From assembly GCF_040500475.1 (NCBI RefSeq), contig NZ_CP159358.1, positions 620,001 through 684,000 of the forward strand: a stretch of DNA of 64,000 nucleotides. The letters run 5' to 3'. Below the pieces are notes generated by a model. The model was given only the letters and a program-made list of their open reading frames with translations. It was not told where the DNA came from and made no database searches. Within the stretch, counting starts at the first letter, position 1, and the number at the start of each line of letters is the position of its first letter. The DNA is from Bacillus sp. Bos-x628 (GTDB taxonomy: Bacteria; Bacillota; Bacilli; Bacillales; Bacillaceae). Both the position numbers and the translations under genes were made by a program. Below, piece by piece: positions 10,068 through 22,061 of the stretch.

Positions 10068-11479
10068 ACAAAGTCAACCAACAAACTAATCTAAGGTCTA
10101 TCATCTTAATTTCAACCTTTGGCGGACTTCTTTTTGGGTATGATACGGGTGTATTAAATGGTGCATTACCTTACATGTCTTTGCCTGATCAATTAAACTT
10201 AACAGCGCTGATGCAAGGGCTTGTGACGAGTGCATTATTATTAGGCGCTGCATTAGGCGCAGTCATATGCGGAAGATTATCTGACAGGTATGGCCGGCGA
10301 AGAAGCATCTTTTACTTAGCCGTTCTGTTCTTTTTTTCGACATTAGGATGTACTGTTGCACCAAACGCAGAAGTAATGGTCCTATTTCGATTTTTATTAG
10401 GATTAGCAGTTGGAGGCGCTTCAGTGATCGTTCCAACATTTTTAGCAGAAATCTCACCTGCAGAGAATCGTGGTAGAATCGTGACACAAAATGAACTCAT
10501 GATCGTATCTGGCCAATTGCTTGCTTTTACTTTTAATGCAATCATTGGGAACTTACTAGGAGAAAACCCTTATGTATGGCGCATCATGCTTCCGATTGCA
10601 GCGATTCCAGCCATTGTTTTATTTTTTGGGATGCTAACAGTACCAGAGAGCCCGAGATGGCTTGTGACAAAGGGAAAAAACAAAGAGGCTCTTCATGTAC
10701 TTGAACGCATTCGCATCAAAGGGTCAGCCGGTGCAGAACTTCAAGAAATTGAGAACGCTTACAAAGAAGAAGCGGAAGTAAACAAAGCTACTTTTAAAGA
10801 TTTGGCCACTCCATGGATTAGACGACTCATGGGCATTGGAATCGGCATTGCAATTGTACAGCAAATTACTGGTGTCAATTCCATCATGTATTACGGAACG
10901 GAAATTTTAAAGGATGCAGGGTTTGAAACGAAAGCAGCTCTTATTGGGAATATTGGCAATGGTGTGATTTCTGTTCTCGCAACATTTGTTGGCATTTGGT
11001 TGCTTGGCAAAGTAGGACGTCGACCGATGTTAGTGACAGGCTTGATTGGAACAACAATCACATTACTATGTATCGGTATATGTTCCAATCTCTTTCTAGG
11101 AACAGCTTTTCTTCCGTATTTGATCTTGCTGTTGACAATTACCTTCCTTGCATTTCAGCAAGGAGCAATTTCTCCTGTGACATGGCTCATGCTGTCAGAA
11201 ATTTTTCCACTTCGATTAAGAGGGCTTGGTATGGGTGTGAGTGTGTTCTGTTTATGGATAGTAAATTTCCTAATCGGTTTAACATTCCCGATTTTACTAG
11301 CTCATATAGGACTGTCGATGACGTTCTTCCTTTTTGTAGCCTTCGGCATCCTGTCAATTTTATTTGTGCTGAAATTCTTGCCAGAAACAAAAGGACTAAC
11401 ACTAGAACAACTAGAAATGAACTTCCGTCAGCACAACCAATCATCACTCGATATGACAACAGACCAGTCATTATCTTAA
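10064..11479 (+). CDS. iolT: Myo-inositol MFS transporter
   Basis: A 471-residue, 12-helix sugar porter of the major facilitator family. Signatures are [19 protein letters not shown] in helix 1, the DRYGRR loop, PESPRWL after helix 6, [13 protein letters not shown] in helix 7 and PETKG at the end. Similarity to B. subtilis IolT and the position behind iolE point to inositol:proton symport. CAGGAG precedes the ATG, which overlaps the iolE stop. In B. subtilis iolT is unlinked to the main iol operon, so this arrangement differs. Confidence 0.85.
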   Translation: MNKVNQQTNLRSIILISTFGGLLFGYDTGVLNGALPYMSLPDQLNLTALMQGLVTSALLLGAALGAVICGRLSDRYGRRRSIFYLAVLFFFSTLGCTVAPNAEVMVLFRFLLGLAVGGASVIVPTFLAEISPAENRGRIVTQNELMIVSGQLLAFTFNAIIGNLLGENPYVWRIMLPIAAIPAIVLFFGMLTVPESPRWLVTKGKNKEALHVLERIRIKGSAGAELQEIENAYKEEAEVNKATFKDLATPWIRRLMGIGIGIAIVQQITGVNSIMYYGTEILKDAGFETKAALIGNIGNGVISVLATFVGIWLLGKVGRRPMLVTGLIGTTITLLCIGICSNLFLGTAFLPYLILLLTITFLAFQQGAISPVTWLMLSEIFPLRLRGLGMGVSVFCLWIVNFLIGLTFPILLAHIGLSMTFFLFVAFGILSILFVLKFLPETKGLTLEQLEMNFRQHNQSSLDMTTDQSLS

Positions 11480-11491
11480 ACATGGATTTAT

Positions 11492-11617
11492 ATGAACAAT
11501 GAACAAATATGGGATGAAAGTTCAATGAAGATTGTGATGGATTCAAGGCTCGTCTCAATGAAAAGCATGCTTGATGAAGCAAAAGAGGAGCAGTCTCCTA
11601 TCTTTTTAGCAGCATAA
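11492..11617 (+). pseudogene. Probable remnant of iolJ (class II aldolase)
   Basis: A 41-codon frame without a good ribosome site. Its second half reads VSMKSMLDEAKEEQ and then QSPIFLAA. These match two separate stretches near the start of IolJ/class II aldolases (VSMKELLEDAKREQ... and ...KEQSPV...AA), as if the about 25 residues between the two EQ positions and everything after had been deleted. The similarity is from memory and short, so the call is tentative. It would explain why the final aldolase of the pathway is missing here. Confidence 0.4.
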
Positions 11618-11694
11618 AACAATTTGGGTCAAGCCATCGCGCCGATTAACGACCAACGCACTCTCCCATAGAGAAGATGAAAAGGAAGATGTGT

Positions 11695-12468
11695 ATGCTC
11701 AAAACGAAAAGAATCCAGCAAATAAAAGAATATGTCATCCAACATCAATCTGTCTCATTGGACGATCTAGTCACGACCTTCGGCGTATCAAAGAATACGA
11801 TTAGGCGCGACGTACAAAAGCTGGTTGAAGAAGGACATATCCATAAGGTTTATGGGGGAGTAGCAGTAAACCATGCGAGGCTTGAATCATTTCATGACAG
11901 ACAAACACGAAATCAACTTCAAAAAAAATGGATCGCGAAAGAAGCGGCTCGCATAGTAGAAAATGGCGATGTCATATTTATTGACTCCGGCACAACAACG
12001 TTAGAAATGATTCATTATTTGAACGACAAAGAATTAACGATCGTCACGACCAATTTAGATTTTATTGTGCAAGCATTGCCTTACGCACAATTACATGTCA
12101 TTTCAACTGGTGGACTTTTAGAACGGAGAACAAAATCATTTTCCAACTTTGCTTATACAAACGAGATTCTTCATTACAATTTCGATAAAGTGTTTATGGC
12201 ATCAACAGGTGTCTCTATCTCAAATGGAGTCACAAATTCATCACCTGTTGAAACAAGTATGAAAGAAATGGTCGTGAAAAAAGGGAAAGAAGTGATTTTA
12301 GTAGTCGATCATACAAAATTTAATAAATATGCCATGGTGACATATTGCGGGTTAGATGAGATTGACTACTTAATTACTGACAATTCTCTCGATAATACCT
12401 ACACCACCTTTTTCAAAGAGCATCACATCGAACTGATCGTCGCTTCTTCACAAGACGAAGATGAATAA
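11695..12468 (+). CDS. iolR: DeoR-family repressor of inositol genes
   Basis: A DeoR-type regulator of about 257 residues: an N-terminal winged helix with VSKNTIRRDVQKLVEEGHI and KVYGGVAV, then a sugar-phosphate-binding domain with FIDSGTTTLEM. In B. subtilis IolR is released by the intermediate 2-deoxy-5-keto-gluconate-6-phosphate. Frame-compatible starts exist at 11677, 11689 and 11695; the last has AGGAAG six bases upstream. In B. subtilis iolR is divergent from iolA, but here it lies co-directional between iolT and iolD. Confidence 0.85.
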   Translation: MLKTKRIQQIKEYVIQHQSVSLDDLVTTFGVSKNTIRRDVQKLVEEGHIHKVYGGVAVNHARLESFHDRQTRNQLQKKWIAKEAARIVENGDVIFIDSGTTTLEMIHYLNDKELTIVTTNLDFIVQALPYAQLHVISTGGLLERRTKSFSNFAYTNEILHYNFDKVFMASTGVSISNGVTNSSPVETSMKEMVVKKGKEVILVVDHTKFNKYAMVTYCGLDEIDYLITDNSLDNTYTTFFKEHHIELIVASSQDEDE

Positions 12469-12521
12469 GCTTGAGTAAGAAGACGTTTCAAAAACATTTT
12501 TAAGATAAGGCGGGGAATGAA

Positions 12522-14450
12522 ATGGACACAATCAGGCTAACCATGAGTCAGGCATTGGTTAAATTTTTAAATGCCCAATATGTTGAATTTGATGATGGTA
12601 AAAAAGAATCATTGATGAAAGGAATTTTTACGATTTTCGGTCATGGTAATGTGATGGGGCTTGGACAAGCCCTTCAAGAGAACCCAGGAAAACTTGAGGT
12701 ATATCAAGGAAGAAATGAACAAGGGATGGCACATGCCGCAATTGCCTTTGCAAAGCAAAAACACCGTAAACAGGTGATAGCTTGTACCGCGTCTGTAGGA
12801 CCTGGATCAGCCAATATGGTGACTGCTGCAGCTACTGCAACAGCGAATCAAATTCCACTTTTACTTTTCCCAAGTGATGTCTTTGCCACGAGGCAACCAG
12901 ATCCTGCCCTTCAACAAATCGAACAAACATACGATTTGAGTTTATCCACCAATGATGCCTTTCGGGCTGTCAGTAAATATTGGGACCGAGTGACAAGACC
13001 AGAACAACTCATGTCTGCCATGATTAGCGCCATGCGCGTCTTAACAAATCAAGCTGATACGGGTGCTGTCACAATTTCACTCCCTCAAGATGTTCAAGGG
13101 GAAGCATGGGATTATCCTTTATCCTTCTTTCAAGAGCGGATCCACTACTTAGATAGACGACAGCCTTCAACAAGAAGTATACAAGAGGCAGTGAAACTAA
13201 TTCGTAAGAAGAAAAAACCTTTCCTCATTTTAGGCGGAGGGGTTCGCTATTCAGAGGCAGCAGACGAATTTTTACAATTCGCTGAAAGATTCAATATCCC
13301 TTTTAGTGAAACACAAGCTGGAAAAAGCGGCGTCGAAAGTACCCACCCATTAAATGTAGGTGGACTTGGTGTTACTGGAAATAGCGCCGCAAATGAACTT
13401 GCACAGGAAGCAGATCTCATCATTGGAGTCGGTACGAGGTTTACGGACTTTACAACAGCCTCTAAACGACTTTACGCACATAGCGATGTCTTGACCATCA
13501 ATTTATCTGACTACCATGCATCTAAATTAGATGCAACGAAAATGATTGCTGATGCCAAATTGGCGCTGCTTGCATTAACGGAAGAACTAGAAGACTATCA
13601 AACAACTTATAGAACTGAAATAAAAGAAGCAAAGAATCGCTGGGAACAAGAGCTTCATCGACTTCGCCATATTCAATACACTGAAAGTGACTTTATCCCT
13701 GAGATCAAAAATCACTTTGATCATGAATTAAAGGAATATCAAGAACAGCTCAACACAACACTGCCGCAAACCACTGTCCTTGGGCATTTGAATGAATGGA
13801 TCCCATCTGATGCCATTATTACATGCGCTGCCGGCAGTCTTCCGGGAGACTTACAGCGGATGTGGATTTCAAAAGAACGTAACACGTATCACCTTGAGTA
13901 TGGCTACTCCTGTATGGGCTATGAAATCGCTTCTGCCTTTGGAGTCAAAATGGCAGAGCCAAACAAAGAAGTATATGCCTTAACTGGTGATGGTAGTTAT
14001 TTAATGTTGCATAGTGAACTTGTAACAAGTATTCAAGAAGGATATAAGATCAACATCGTCCTTTTTGACAACTCTGGATTTGGTTGTATCAACAACTTAC
14101 AAATGAGTCATGGTATGGACAGTTTTGCGACTGAATTTCGGAAAAGAAACAAGGTAACGGGATTGCTAGATGGGGAGATTATGAGAATCAATTATGCCCA
14201 ATCGGCAAGAGGATATGGTGCGAAAACATATGAAGTTCATACACTTGATGAACTGAAAGGAGCCATCGAAGACGCAAAAAAACAGACAGTCAGTACTCTT
14301 ATTGACGTGAAAGTACTGCCAAAAACCATGACAGCAGGCTATGGCGAATCGTGGTGGCACGTAGGTATTGCACAAGTCTCTGAAAATGAAAGAATAAACA
14401 TCGTATATGAAGAAAAGGAACGCCAATTAAAGCAAGCAAGAAAATATTAA
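12522..14450 (+). CDS. iolD: 3D-(3,5/4)-trihydroxycyclohexane-1,2-dione hydrolase
   Basis: A 642-residue thiamine-diphosphate enzyme that opens the ring of the IolE product to 5-deoxy-glucuronate. It has the three ThDP-enzyme domains: an N-terminal pyrimidine-binding part with the catalytic Glu region ([13 protein letters not shown]), a middle domain with [10 protein letters not shown], and a C-terminal PP-binding part with the motif [15 protein letters not shown]...[10 protein letters not shown]. The length agrees with B. subtilis IolD (about 637). RBS AAGGCGGGG. It begins the downstream run iolD-B-C-A-G. Confidence 0.92.
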   Translation: MDTIRLTMSQALVKFLNAQYVEFDDGKKESLMKGIFTIFGHGNVMGLGQALQENPGKLEVYQGRNEQGMAHAAIAFAKQKHRKQVIACTASVGPGSANMVTAAATATANQIPLLLFPSDVFATRQPDPALQQIEQTYDLSLSTNDAFRAVSKYWDRVTRPEQLMSAMISAMRVLTNQADTGAVTISLPQDVQGEAWDYPLSFFQERIHYLDRRQPSTRSIQEAVKLIRKKKKPFLILGGGVRYSEAADEFLQFAERFNIPFSETQAGKSGVESTHPLNVGGLGVTGNSAANELAQEADLIIGVGTRFTDFTTASKRLYAHSDVLTINLSDYHASKLDATKMIADAKLALLALTEELEDYQTTYRTEIKEAKNRWEQELHRLRHIQYTESDFIPEIKNHFDHELKEYQEQLNTTLPQTTVLGHLNEWIPSDAIITCAAGSLPGDLQRMWISKERNTYHLEYGYSCMGYEIASAFGVKMAEPNKEVYALTGDGSYLMLHSELVTSIQEGYKINIVLFDNSGFGCINNLQMSHGMDSFATEFRKRNKVTGLLDGEIMRINYAQSARGYGAKTYEVHTLDELKGAIEDAKKQTVSTLIDVKVLPKTMTAGYGESWWHVGIAQVSENERINIVYEEKERQLKQARKY

Positions 14451-14478
14451 ATCAATCCAAATGGAAGGTATGAGCAAA

Positions 14479-15309
14479 ATGGCAAATTTAATTGTACCGA
14501 AACAAAAAAGAGACAAAGAGGGAAAGGTGATAAGCATCACACCCCAATCAGCCGGGTGGACATATATTGGTTTTGACGTATATACACTTCAAAAAGGCGA
14601 AACTGTCCGCAAAGAAACAGGTGAAAAAGAGGTATGCATCGTCATTCTATCTGGTAAACTCCATCTTTCAACCAAAAACAAAGCATGGGATGAGATTGGA
14701 GAACGAATGAATGTATTCGAGAAAATACCCCCTTTCTCCGTTTATGTACCAAACGACGATTACTATGAGATGAAAGCCATAACAGATAGCGAAATCGCCA
14801 TCTGTGCTGCGCCAGGAAAAGGGACTTATCCAGCTCGCCTCATTGCTCCTGAACAAGTAAGCGTTGAACATAGGGGGGCAGGCAATATCGCAAGACAGGT
14901 TCACAACATTTTACCAGAACAAGAGCCTGCTGATCATCTCCTTGTTGTAGAAGTATTCACCCCAGAAGGAAACTGGTCAAGCTATCCACCGCATAAGCAT
15001 GACCAAAACAATTTGCCACACGAATCCTATTTAGAGGAAACGTATTATCACAAAGTAAAACCACAACAAGGTTTTGTTTTACAAAGAGTGTATACAGATG
15101 ATCTCTCACTAGATGAGACAATGGCTGTAACAGATAGCACCGCTGTTCTTGTACCGAAAGGATATCATCCAGTGTCAGCTCCGCCAGGCTATGAAATTTA
15201 TTATTTGAATGTCATGGCAGGTCCAGTGCGGACTTGGAAATTTCACAACAGTACAGAACATGAATGGGTAATGGAAAACAAATTAAAAGTGAACAAGGAG
15301 GGATCATGA
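14479..15309 (+). CDS. iolB: 5-deoxy-glucuronate isomerase
   Basis: A 276-residue bicupin that converts 5-deoxy-glucuronate to 2-deoxy-5-keto-gluconate. The metal-binding histidines of the second cupin are visible in SYPPHKHDQNNLPHESYLEETYYHK. I start at ATG 14479 (GGAAGG ten bases upstream); an in-frame ATG at 14461 would lie on top of the ribosome site. It overlaps iolC by a single base. Confidence 0.9.
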   Translation: MANLIVPKQKRDKEGKVISITPQSAGWTYIGFDVYTLQKGETVRKETGEKEVCIVILSGKLHLSTKNKAWDEIGERMNVFEKIPPFSVYVPNDDYYEMKAITDSEIAICAAPGKGTYPARLIAPEQVSVEHRGAGNIARQVHNILPEQEPADHLLVVEVFTPEGNWSSYPPHKHDQNNLPHESYLEETYYHKVKPQQGFVLQRVYTDDLSLDETMAVTDSTAVLVPKGYHPVSAPPGYEIYYLNVMAGPVRTWKFHNSTEHEWVMENKLKVNKEGS

Positions 15310-16349
15310 TGCCTGACTTAACGTTTAAAAAAGAGCGTGAACTCGATGTCATTGCAATGGGTCGATTATGTATTGATTTAAATGCAAACGAGTTGAACCG
15401 TCCAATGGAAGAGACAATGACATTCACCAAATATGTTGGCGGGTCACCAGCCAATATTGCCATTGGATTAGCAAGACTTGGCATGAAATCTGGATTCATC
15501 GGGAAAGTCGCAAATGACCAAATGGGACGATTCGCAACGAGCTATCTTAAAAAGAACAACATCAACACAGATGGCATTGTCATTGATCAAACTGGTGCTG
15601 TCACCGGCCTTGCCTTCACAGAAATTAAGAGTCCGGAAGAATGTAGTATCTTAATGTACCGAGACAATGTAGCGGATTTAAAAATTGACGTAAAGGAAGT
15701 CTCTGAGCAGTATATTCTCAAGACAAAAGCTTTACTTATATCAGGCACAGCTCTTGCAAAGAGTCCATCAAGAGAAGCGGTGTTTGTTGCATTAGATTAC
15801 GCACGTAAACATCATGTAACCGTATTTTTCGACTTAGATTATCGCCCGTACACATGGAAATCAGATCAAGAAACAGCCGTTTATTACAATTTAGCTGCTG
15901 AAAAATCAGACGTCATCATTGGCACAAGGGAAGAGTTTGACATAATGGAAAAGCTGACCGTAGATGGACAGCCCAATGATGAAAAAACAGCAAAAAAATG
16001 GTTTTCCCATCATACGAAGATCGTTGTGATCAAACGCGGTGGCAATGGATCCATTGCATATACAAAAGATGGCAAGACATATCGAGGCGGCATCTTTAAA
16101 ACAGAGGTACTCAAAACGTTTGGAGCAGGTGATGCATATGCCTCTGCCTTTATTTATGGACTGATGAACAACATGTCTCTTCAAGACGCCATGCGTTTTG
16201 GGAGCGCCTCGGCATCAATCGTGATATCTAAACATAGTTCTTCAGATGCGATGCCAACAGTCCAAGACATTAAAGCCTTTATAAACGCTGCAAACGAAGA
16301 AACCGTAGAGGAGAGAAGATCATGTCCAAAACAACTGTCAAAACATTGA
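15309..16349 (+). CDS. iolC: 5-dehydro-2-deoxygluconokinase
   Basis: A 346-residue PfkB/ribokinase-family kinase that phosphorylates 2-deoxy-5-keto-gluconate; its product is also the IolR inducer. PfkB signature 1 is [15 protein letters not shown] and signature 2 is [18 protein letters not shown], with the catalytic Asp in GAGDAY. AAGGAGG at 15296-15302 favours the ATG at 15309 (15306 is also in frame); the more upstream in-frame ATG at 15264 lies inside iolB. The last 28 bases overlap iolA. Confidence 0.92.
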   Translation: MPDLTFKKERELDVIAMGRLCIDLNANELNRPMEETMTFTKYVGGSPANIAIGLARLGMKSGFIGKVANDQMGRFATSYLKKNNINTDGIVIDQTGAVTGLAFTEIKSPEECSILMYRDNVADLKIDVKEVSEQYILKTKALLISGTALAKSPSREAVFVALDYARKHHVTVFFDLDYRPYTWKSDQETAVYYNLAAEKSDVIIGTREEFDIMEKLTVDGQPNDEKTAKKWFSHHTKIVVIKRGGNGSIAYTKDGKTYRGGIFKTEVLKTFGAGDAYASAFIYGLMNNMSLQDAMRFGSASASIVISKHSSSDAMPTVQDIKAFINAANEETVEERRSCPKQLSKH

Positions 16350-17782
16350 AAAATTATATTGGAGGAAAATGGGTGAGTGCGGAAACAAACCATACTGAAC
16401 CCGTTTATAATCCAGCAACTGGAGAAGTCATTGCAAAAGTGCCCCTATCGACAAAAAAAGATGTAGAACAAGCCGTACAAGCAGCAAAAGAAGCGTTCTC
16501 AAGTTGGTCGAAAACGGCTGTGCCAAGACGAGCACGTATTCTCTTTAAATATCAGCAATTACTCGTCGAAAAATGGGAAGAACTAGCGGAACTGGTCACG
16601 CTTGAAAACGGTAAAAGCTTAACAGAAGCACGCGGAGAAGTACAACGCGGAATCGAATGCGTAGAATTTGCAGCCGGCGCCCCGACTTTCATGATGGGAA
16701 AACAATTGCCTGATATTGCGACTGGACTAGAATCTGGTATGTATCGCTACCCAATCGGAGTGATTGGCGGCATCACACCATTTAACTTTCCTATGATGGT
16801 TCCTTGCTGGATGTTCCCATTGGCCATTGCTTGCGGAAATACATTTGTCCTTAAACCTTCAGAACGCACACCGATTCTTGCAGCACGATTAGCAGAACTA
16901 TTTGAGGAAGCGGGATTGCCAAAAGGAGTCCTCAACATTGTCAACGGAGCACACGATGTAGTCAATGGGTTACTTGAACATCAAAAGGTCAAAGCCATTT
17001 CATTTGTTGGCTCTCAGCCAGTCGCAGAATACGTCTATAAAAAAGGCACAGCGCATGGAAAACGAGTCCAAGCACTCGCAGGGGCAAAAAATCATTCCAT
17101 TGTGCTAAAAGACGCAGATTTAGATGTGGCAACAAAACAAATTGCTGCCGCCGCCTTTGGCTCTGCTGGAGAAAGATGTATGGCTGCCGCTGTTGTCGCT
17201 GTAGAAGAGGAAATTGCTGATACACTTATTCAAAAATTGATCGTTGAATCCAATCAAATGGTGATCGGAAATGGCATCAATGAAGATGTCTTCCTCGGCC
17301 CAGTCATTCGGGAAAGTCACAAAGAACGAACGCTTCAATATATTCAATCAGGTATTGAAGAAGGAGCAAATCTTATTCGGGATGGCCGTAAAGACAATGA
17401 GACGAAAGGCGTAGGATACTTTATCGGCCCGACTATTTTTGATCATGTCACGAAAGAAATGAAAATTTGGCAAGATGAAATTTTTGCGCCAGTCTTATCA
17501 ATCGTGCGTGTTTCATCACTTGCTGACGCCATTGACCTTGCCAATGAGTCAAGATTTGCAAATGGCGCTTGTCTATACACTGACAGTGCATCAAAAGTGA
17601 GAGAATTCCGCGAGAACATAGAAGCAGGCATGTTAGGAATTAATGTTGGCGTTCCAGCACCAATGGCATTTTTCCCATTCTCAGGATGGAAAGATTCATT
17701 CTATGGCGACCTTCACGCAAATGGCACAGACGGTGTTGAATTTTACACAAGAAAGAAAATGGTCACCGCTCGCTATTTATAA
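16322..17782 (+). CDS. iolA: Methylmalonate-semialdehyde dehydrogenase (CoA-acylating)
   Basis: A 486-residue aldehyde dehydrogenase that turns malonic semialdehyde into acetyl-CoA and CO2 at the end of the pathway. The catalytic Cys286 lies in [13 protein letters not shown] and the cofactor loop [13 protein letters not shown] in the N-terminal half; both are hallmarks of the MMSDH subfamily. GAGGAGAG precedes the ATG, which lies 28 bases inside iolC. In B. subtilis iolA is the first gene of the operon; here it is next to last. Confidence 0.93.
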   Translation: MSKTTVKTLKNYIGGKWVSAETNHTEPVYNPATGEVIAKVPLSTKKDVEQAVQAAKEAFSSWSKTAVPRRARILFKYQQLLVEKWEELAELVTLENGKSLTEARGEVQRGIECVEFAAGAPTFMMGKQLPDIATGLESGMYRYPIGVIGGITPFNFPMMVPCWMFPLAIACGNTFVLKPSERTPILAARLAELFEEAGLPKGVLNIVNGAHDVVNGLLEHQKVKAISFVGSQPVAEYVYKKGTAHGKRVQALAGAKNHSIVLKDADLDVATKQIAAAAFGSAGERCMAAAVVAVEEEIADTLIQKLIVESNQMVIGNGINEDVFLGPVIRESHKERTLQYIQSGIEEGANLIRDGRKDNETKGVGYFIGPTIFDHVTKEMKIWQDEIFAPVLSIVRVSSLADAIDLANESRFANGACLYTDSASKVREFRENIEAGMLGINVGVPAPMAFFPFSGWKDSFYGDLHANGTDGVEFYTRKKMVTARYL

Positions 17783-18877
<1,095 letters not shown>

Positions 18878-18922
18878 ACACCGTATACGCTGAAACTTGA
18901 TTGTTCAGTTTGCCCAAAATCG

Positions 18923-18963
18923 CAAAAGATGCAACGCATGATTAAGTGCTCGCATCTTTTTTT
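18923..18963 (+). terminator. Terminator of the iol operon
   Basis: Stem AAAAGATGC / GCATCTTTT with a 19-base loop and a continuing T-run. Confidence 0.7.
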
Positions 18964-19318
<355 letters not shown>

Positions 19319-19358
19319 CTAGTAAAAAGGATCGGTCAGCGCCGATCCTTTTTACTAG
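19319..19358. terminator. Bidirectional terminator hairpin
   Basis: A perfect 17-base inverted repeat (CTAGTAAAAAGGATCGG and its complement) around a six-base loop. Arms rich in A and T on the outer side let it work on both strands; it lies 3' of the small membrane-protein gene on the minus strand. Confidence 0.8.
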
Positions 19359-19401
19359 CCACCTGTATCCCCCTGATTGATTTAGGAGCAAGAGATCGTC
19401 T

Positions 19402-19614
19402 TTATGAAGCCTCGTATTTTCTGCTGTTTGAACCTATATTCCTAAAGAGTAAAGAAGAAAGCAACGCTAACACAAAATAAATAACAACGAATCCACCCCA
19501 GAAGAAAATAGCCTGATCAAACGGAAGATTAAACATTCTAAAGATTACTCTGTGAATGACCCCTGTCATAACAATCAGGACACTTGTAGACAGTGCAAAA
19601 ACAATATGTTTCAT
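19402..19614 (-). CDS. Small two-helix membrane protein beside a decayed bacteriocin locus
   Basis: 70 residues with two hydrophobic segments (about 4-23 and 34-60) and a charged C-terminal tail. AAGGAGAGG lies ahead of the ATG and overlaps the last codons of the ABC-ATPase remnant upstream, so it was once the distal gene of that operon. It may be an immunity or accessory protein of the bacteriocin system; no family is recognised. Confidence 0.6.
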   Translation of the reverse strand: MKHIVFALSTSVLIVMTGVIHRVIFRMFNLPFDQAIFFWGGFVVIYFVLALLSSLLFRNIGSNSRKYEAS

Positions 19615-19628
19615 TATAGTACCTCTCC

Positions 19629-19870
19629 TTATGAAAGATGGATAACTCTATCCGAACCATCGGCGATTTTTTGATCATGAGTAACACAAATAATCGTTTT
19701 CCCCATTGGATTTAACTTGACCACCTTCGAACCCTTGATACCAAGAACCGCCGCCGGCTTTTGTTTTAGTTAGCTTCAGGGCACTCATTAAGTCTCTTGT
19801 TTCATTCAAATTAACTTCCCCGTGATTGACATCGTTTGACTAATTAGCAAAAACAGCTTGTCCTCCTAGT
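19629..19870 (-). pseudogene. Fused remnants of a lactococcin-972-type bacteriocin gene and its ABC-exporter ATPase
   Basis: Reading the minus strand, about 19870-19705 encodes GGQAVFAN (like the end of a signal peptide), a TAG stop, then a frame containing KAGGGSWYQGFEGGQVKSN, which matches the start of mature lactococcin 972 (GTWQYGVGSGRVWSN). At about 19705 it runs, in another frame, into GKTIICVTHDQKIADGSDRV, the H-loop and C-terminus of an ABC ATPase, ending at 19629. Such loci are normally ordered precursor, large membrane protein, ATPase. A deletion appears to have removed the middle and joined both ends. Confidence 0.6.
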
Positions 19871-20132
19871 AAATATGTTTATTTGGTATTAAAATTACCA
19901 TTTTAAGAAAATGTATACAATGCTAAATTTGAAAATTTTACAATTTTAATACACTGATTCGATTCAATTCCTCCCTCTTTGTTTTTATTTTATTCCCTCT
20001 TCAAATTGACGGTGTGCCCCTTTCCAAAATTTCATGTTGTTCCCTCTCATGTTATTTACGAATCAGGAAGTCTCATTTATAATCGAGTAGATTTGTTCTG
20101 TATCATATTCATAATTAGATGTGAGGGATTAG

Positions 20133-21305
20133 ATGGAATTAAAGTGGTATAAAGCGATTATTGTCATTTTTACGATGTCTGGGATCTCCATCTCCACATG
20201 GTTTTCGCGGACCCCGGAAGTTAGAGATTTATTGCAAGCGAACACAGGGACGATGGGACTTATTTTACTCGGCTTATCCGTTGGTTCAATTGTTGGACTT
20301 GTTCTTGCCAATGTATTCGTTCGTAAAAAAGGCGGCCGAGTAGCCCTTGTGATCAGCGCTTATTTGATGTTCATTGGATTCACCACCCTTGCAATCGGTG
20401 CAACGCTCTCTTCTACGTTTGTTGTCACTGCCGGTCTTTTTCTTTTTGGAGCAGGTTCAGGCATGTGCAATGTAGCAATGAATTTAGAAGGGACAGAAAT
20501 TGAGTACCAAATCAAGAAAACCATCCTGCCTATTTTGCATGCGTCCTTCAGCATTGGCACTTTAGTTGGTGCAGGTGCTGGGATCCTCTTTATTCATCTA
20601 GGCGTATCCGTGTTGATCCACCTTCTGATCATTGCCCTTCTTTTCTTTCTCAGCATTTTGATTTGTACACGGTTTATTCCGCACGGGACAGGAAAAGATC
20701 AGCATGAGAAACAGCCAGAAACAGTCGATTCTTCTCGAAATGCTTGGCTGAACAAACGAACGGTAGCACTTGCAATGATCGCCTTATGTCTTGCATTTGT
20801 AGAAGGCTCTGCAAACGATTGGATTCCACTTGCGATGGTGGATGGCTACAAGGTCTCACATTCAATGAGTACCGTCATTTATGCTCTATTTTTGTGTGGA
20901 ATGATTAGTGGAAGACTGATCAGCGGACGTTTGATCGATCGCTTCGGCAGGGTTTTATTGCTAAGAATCGCTATTTTATCAGCGGCTATCGGACTATTCT
21001 TGGTGATTTTAAAAATTTCACTTGTTGTCTGTATGATATCCATCTTTTTATGGGGACTTGGCGCTTCTTTAGGCTTCCCGCTGACCATTTCTGCAGCTGG
21101 TGATGATAGCCGCTACGCCGTGAAACGCGTCAGCATTGTGACCTTATCAGGTTACACAGCCTCCCTTTCTGGCCCACCTATTTTAGGACTTCTCGCCAAT
21201 GAGATAGGACTGCTTCATGCATTTATATTTGTTCTTTTCGCGATATGTATTGCAGGAATCTTTACAAAAACTGTAGCAAAACCGCATTCATTGCAATCTC
21301 ACTGA
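20133..21305 (+). CDS. MFS transporter, YbjJ/fucose-permease-like
   Basis: A 390-residue permease with about 12 hydrophobic helices, a GSIVGLVLANVFVRKKGGR loop 2-3 and a second-half SGRLISGRLIDRFGR loop. The architecture resembles the YbjJ-type major facilitator branch. The substrate is unknown. GAGGGA precedes the ATG. It stands alone between the bacteriocin remnant and its own terminator. Confidence 0.75.
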   Translation: MELKWYKAIIVIFTMSGISISTWFSRTPEVRDLLQANTGTMGLILLGLSVGSIVGLVLANVFVRKKGGRVALVISAYLMFIGFTTLAIGATLSSTFVVTAGLFLFGAGSGMCNVAMNLEGTEIEYQIKKTILPILHASFSIGTLVGAGAGILFIHLGVSVLIHLLIIALLFFLSILICTRFIPHGTGKDQHEKQPETVDSSRNAWLNKRTVALAMIALCLAFVEGSANDWIPLAMVDGYKVSHSMSTVIYALFLCGMISGRLISGRLIDRFGRVLLLRIAILSAAIGLFLVILKISLVVCMISIFLWGLGASLGFPLTISAAGDDSRYAVKRVSIVTLSGYTASLSGPPILGLLANEIGLLHAFIFVLFAICIAGIFTKTVAKPHSLQSH

Positions 21306-21340
21306 AAAGTGTCACGATCGTAGATCATGGCACTTTTTTT
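21305..21340 (+). terminator. Terminator of the MFS gene
   Basis: A 15-base stem (AAAAGTGTCACGATC with GATCATGGCACTTTT, one mismatch) around GTA, then T residues. Confidence 0.85.
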
Positions 21341-21501
21341 AATTTTAAAAAATAAAATTGAAACTTTTCATAAAGTGAAATAGTCTTATAAATGTCCTCA
21401 TGTTTACAGCATTTTAAAAAAGGGAAAGTAAAAAAATAAGACTTTTCAAATAACTGAAAACGTGGTAAGATCATGAAAATAAACAGGAAGGGGTGAGAAA
21501 A

Positions 21502-21831
21502 ATGAAAAAAAATATGCTGTTGAAATTGGCAGTACTATTCATAGCACTCGCAAGTTTTCATTTGTTCTCAATGCCTCATTCCGTTCAAGTGAACCATCAC
21601 CCAAAGGTGGTTGCTGATCAAGAAACACATGAAATGAAAATCGTTCAGACAACTGGCGATGAAAAGAAACATGTGGGCGCAGTATTTGTTGCTTTTACAG
21701 CACTGCTCATCATTGGCAGTATGATAGCTGGATTTGCACGCATCACATATACTGATCGATTTGATCGGAAAAAGAAGCATTTACTAGCAGTGTTCTATCA
21801 ATCTTCTTATTTCCGAGGAGCTCGTGTTTAA
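21502..21831 (+). CDS. Small membrane protein with signal-like N-terminus, unknown
   Basis: 109 residues: a hydrophobic N-terminal segment (about 4-22), a polar His-containing middle (about 28-55), a second helix (about 57-77) and a basic C-terminus. AGGAAGGGG lies 8 bases before the ATG at 21502; an in-frame GTG at 21493 overlaps that site. It forms a two-gene unit with the next small protein. No family is recognised. Confidence 0.55.
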   Translation: MKKNMLLKLAVLFIALASFHLFSMPHSVQVNHHPKVVADQETHEMKIVQTTGDEKKHVGAVFVAFTALLIIGSMIAGFARITYTDRFDRKKKHLLAVFYQSSYFRGARV

Positions 21832-21874
21832 CCCAACCATCTAAATCAAAACAGAAATTGGGAGGTTTTACACG

Positions 21875-22000
21875 ATGTTATTTTTCTTAAGATTATTCAT
21901 TATAGGTCTCTTCTCTGTCACTTCACTTTCTCTTTTCGTTTACCAAGGAATTGAAGTGGTGCATGCCATTACAAGTATGTTTGGCAACCACGAAAGCTAA
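21875..22000 (+). CDS. 41-residue single-helix membrane peptide, unknown
   Basis: A 41-residue protein with one strongly hydrophobic helix (about residues 2-23) and a short polar tail, preceded by TTGGGAGG and followed by a clear terminator. The good ribosome site and the position 43 bases after the previous gene argue that it is translated. Function unknown; a small membrane modulator or leaderless peptide is possible. Confidence 0.55.
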   Translation: MLFFLRLFIIGLFSVTSLSLFVYQGIEVVHAITSMFGNHES

Positions 22001-22021
22001 ACTGACAATCCTATCAAAAGG

Positions 22022-22050
22022 CCCCCTGTTTTTGATCACAGGGGGTTTTC
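22022..22050. terminator. Bidirectional terminator between the small membrane genes and parC
   Basis: CCCCCTGT / ACAGGGGG stem with T-runs on both sides; it can serve the plus-strand small genes and the minus-strand parEC transcript. Confidence 0.85.
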
Positions 22051-22061
22051 GTTTTGGCTAT

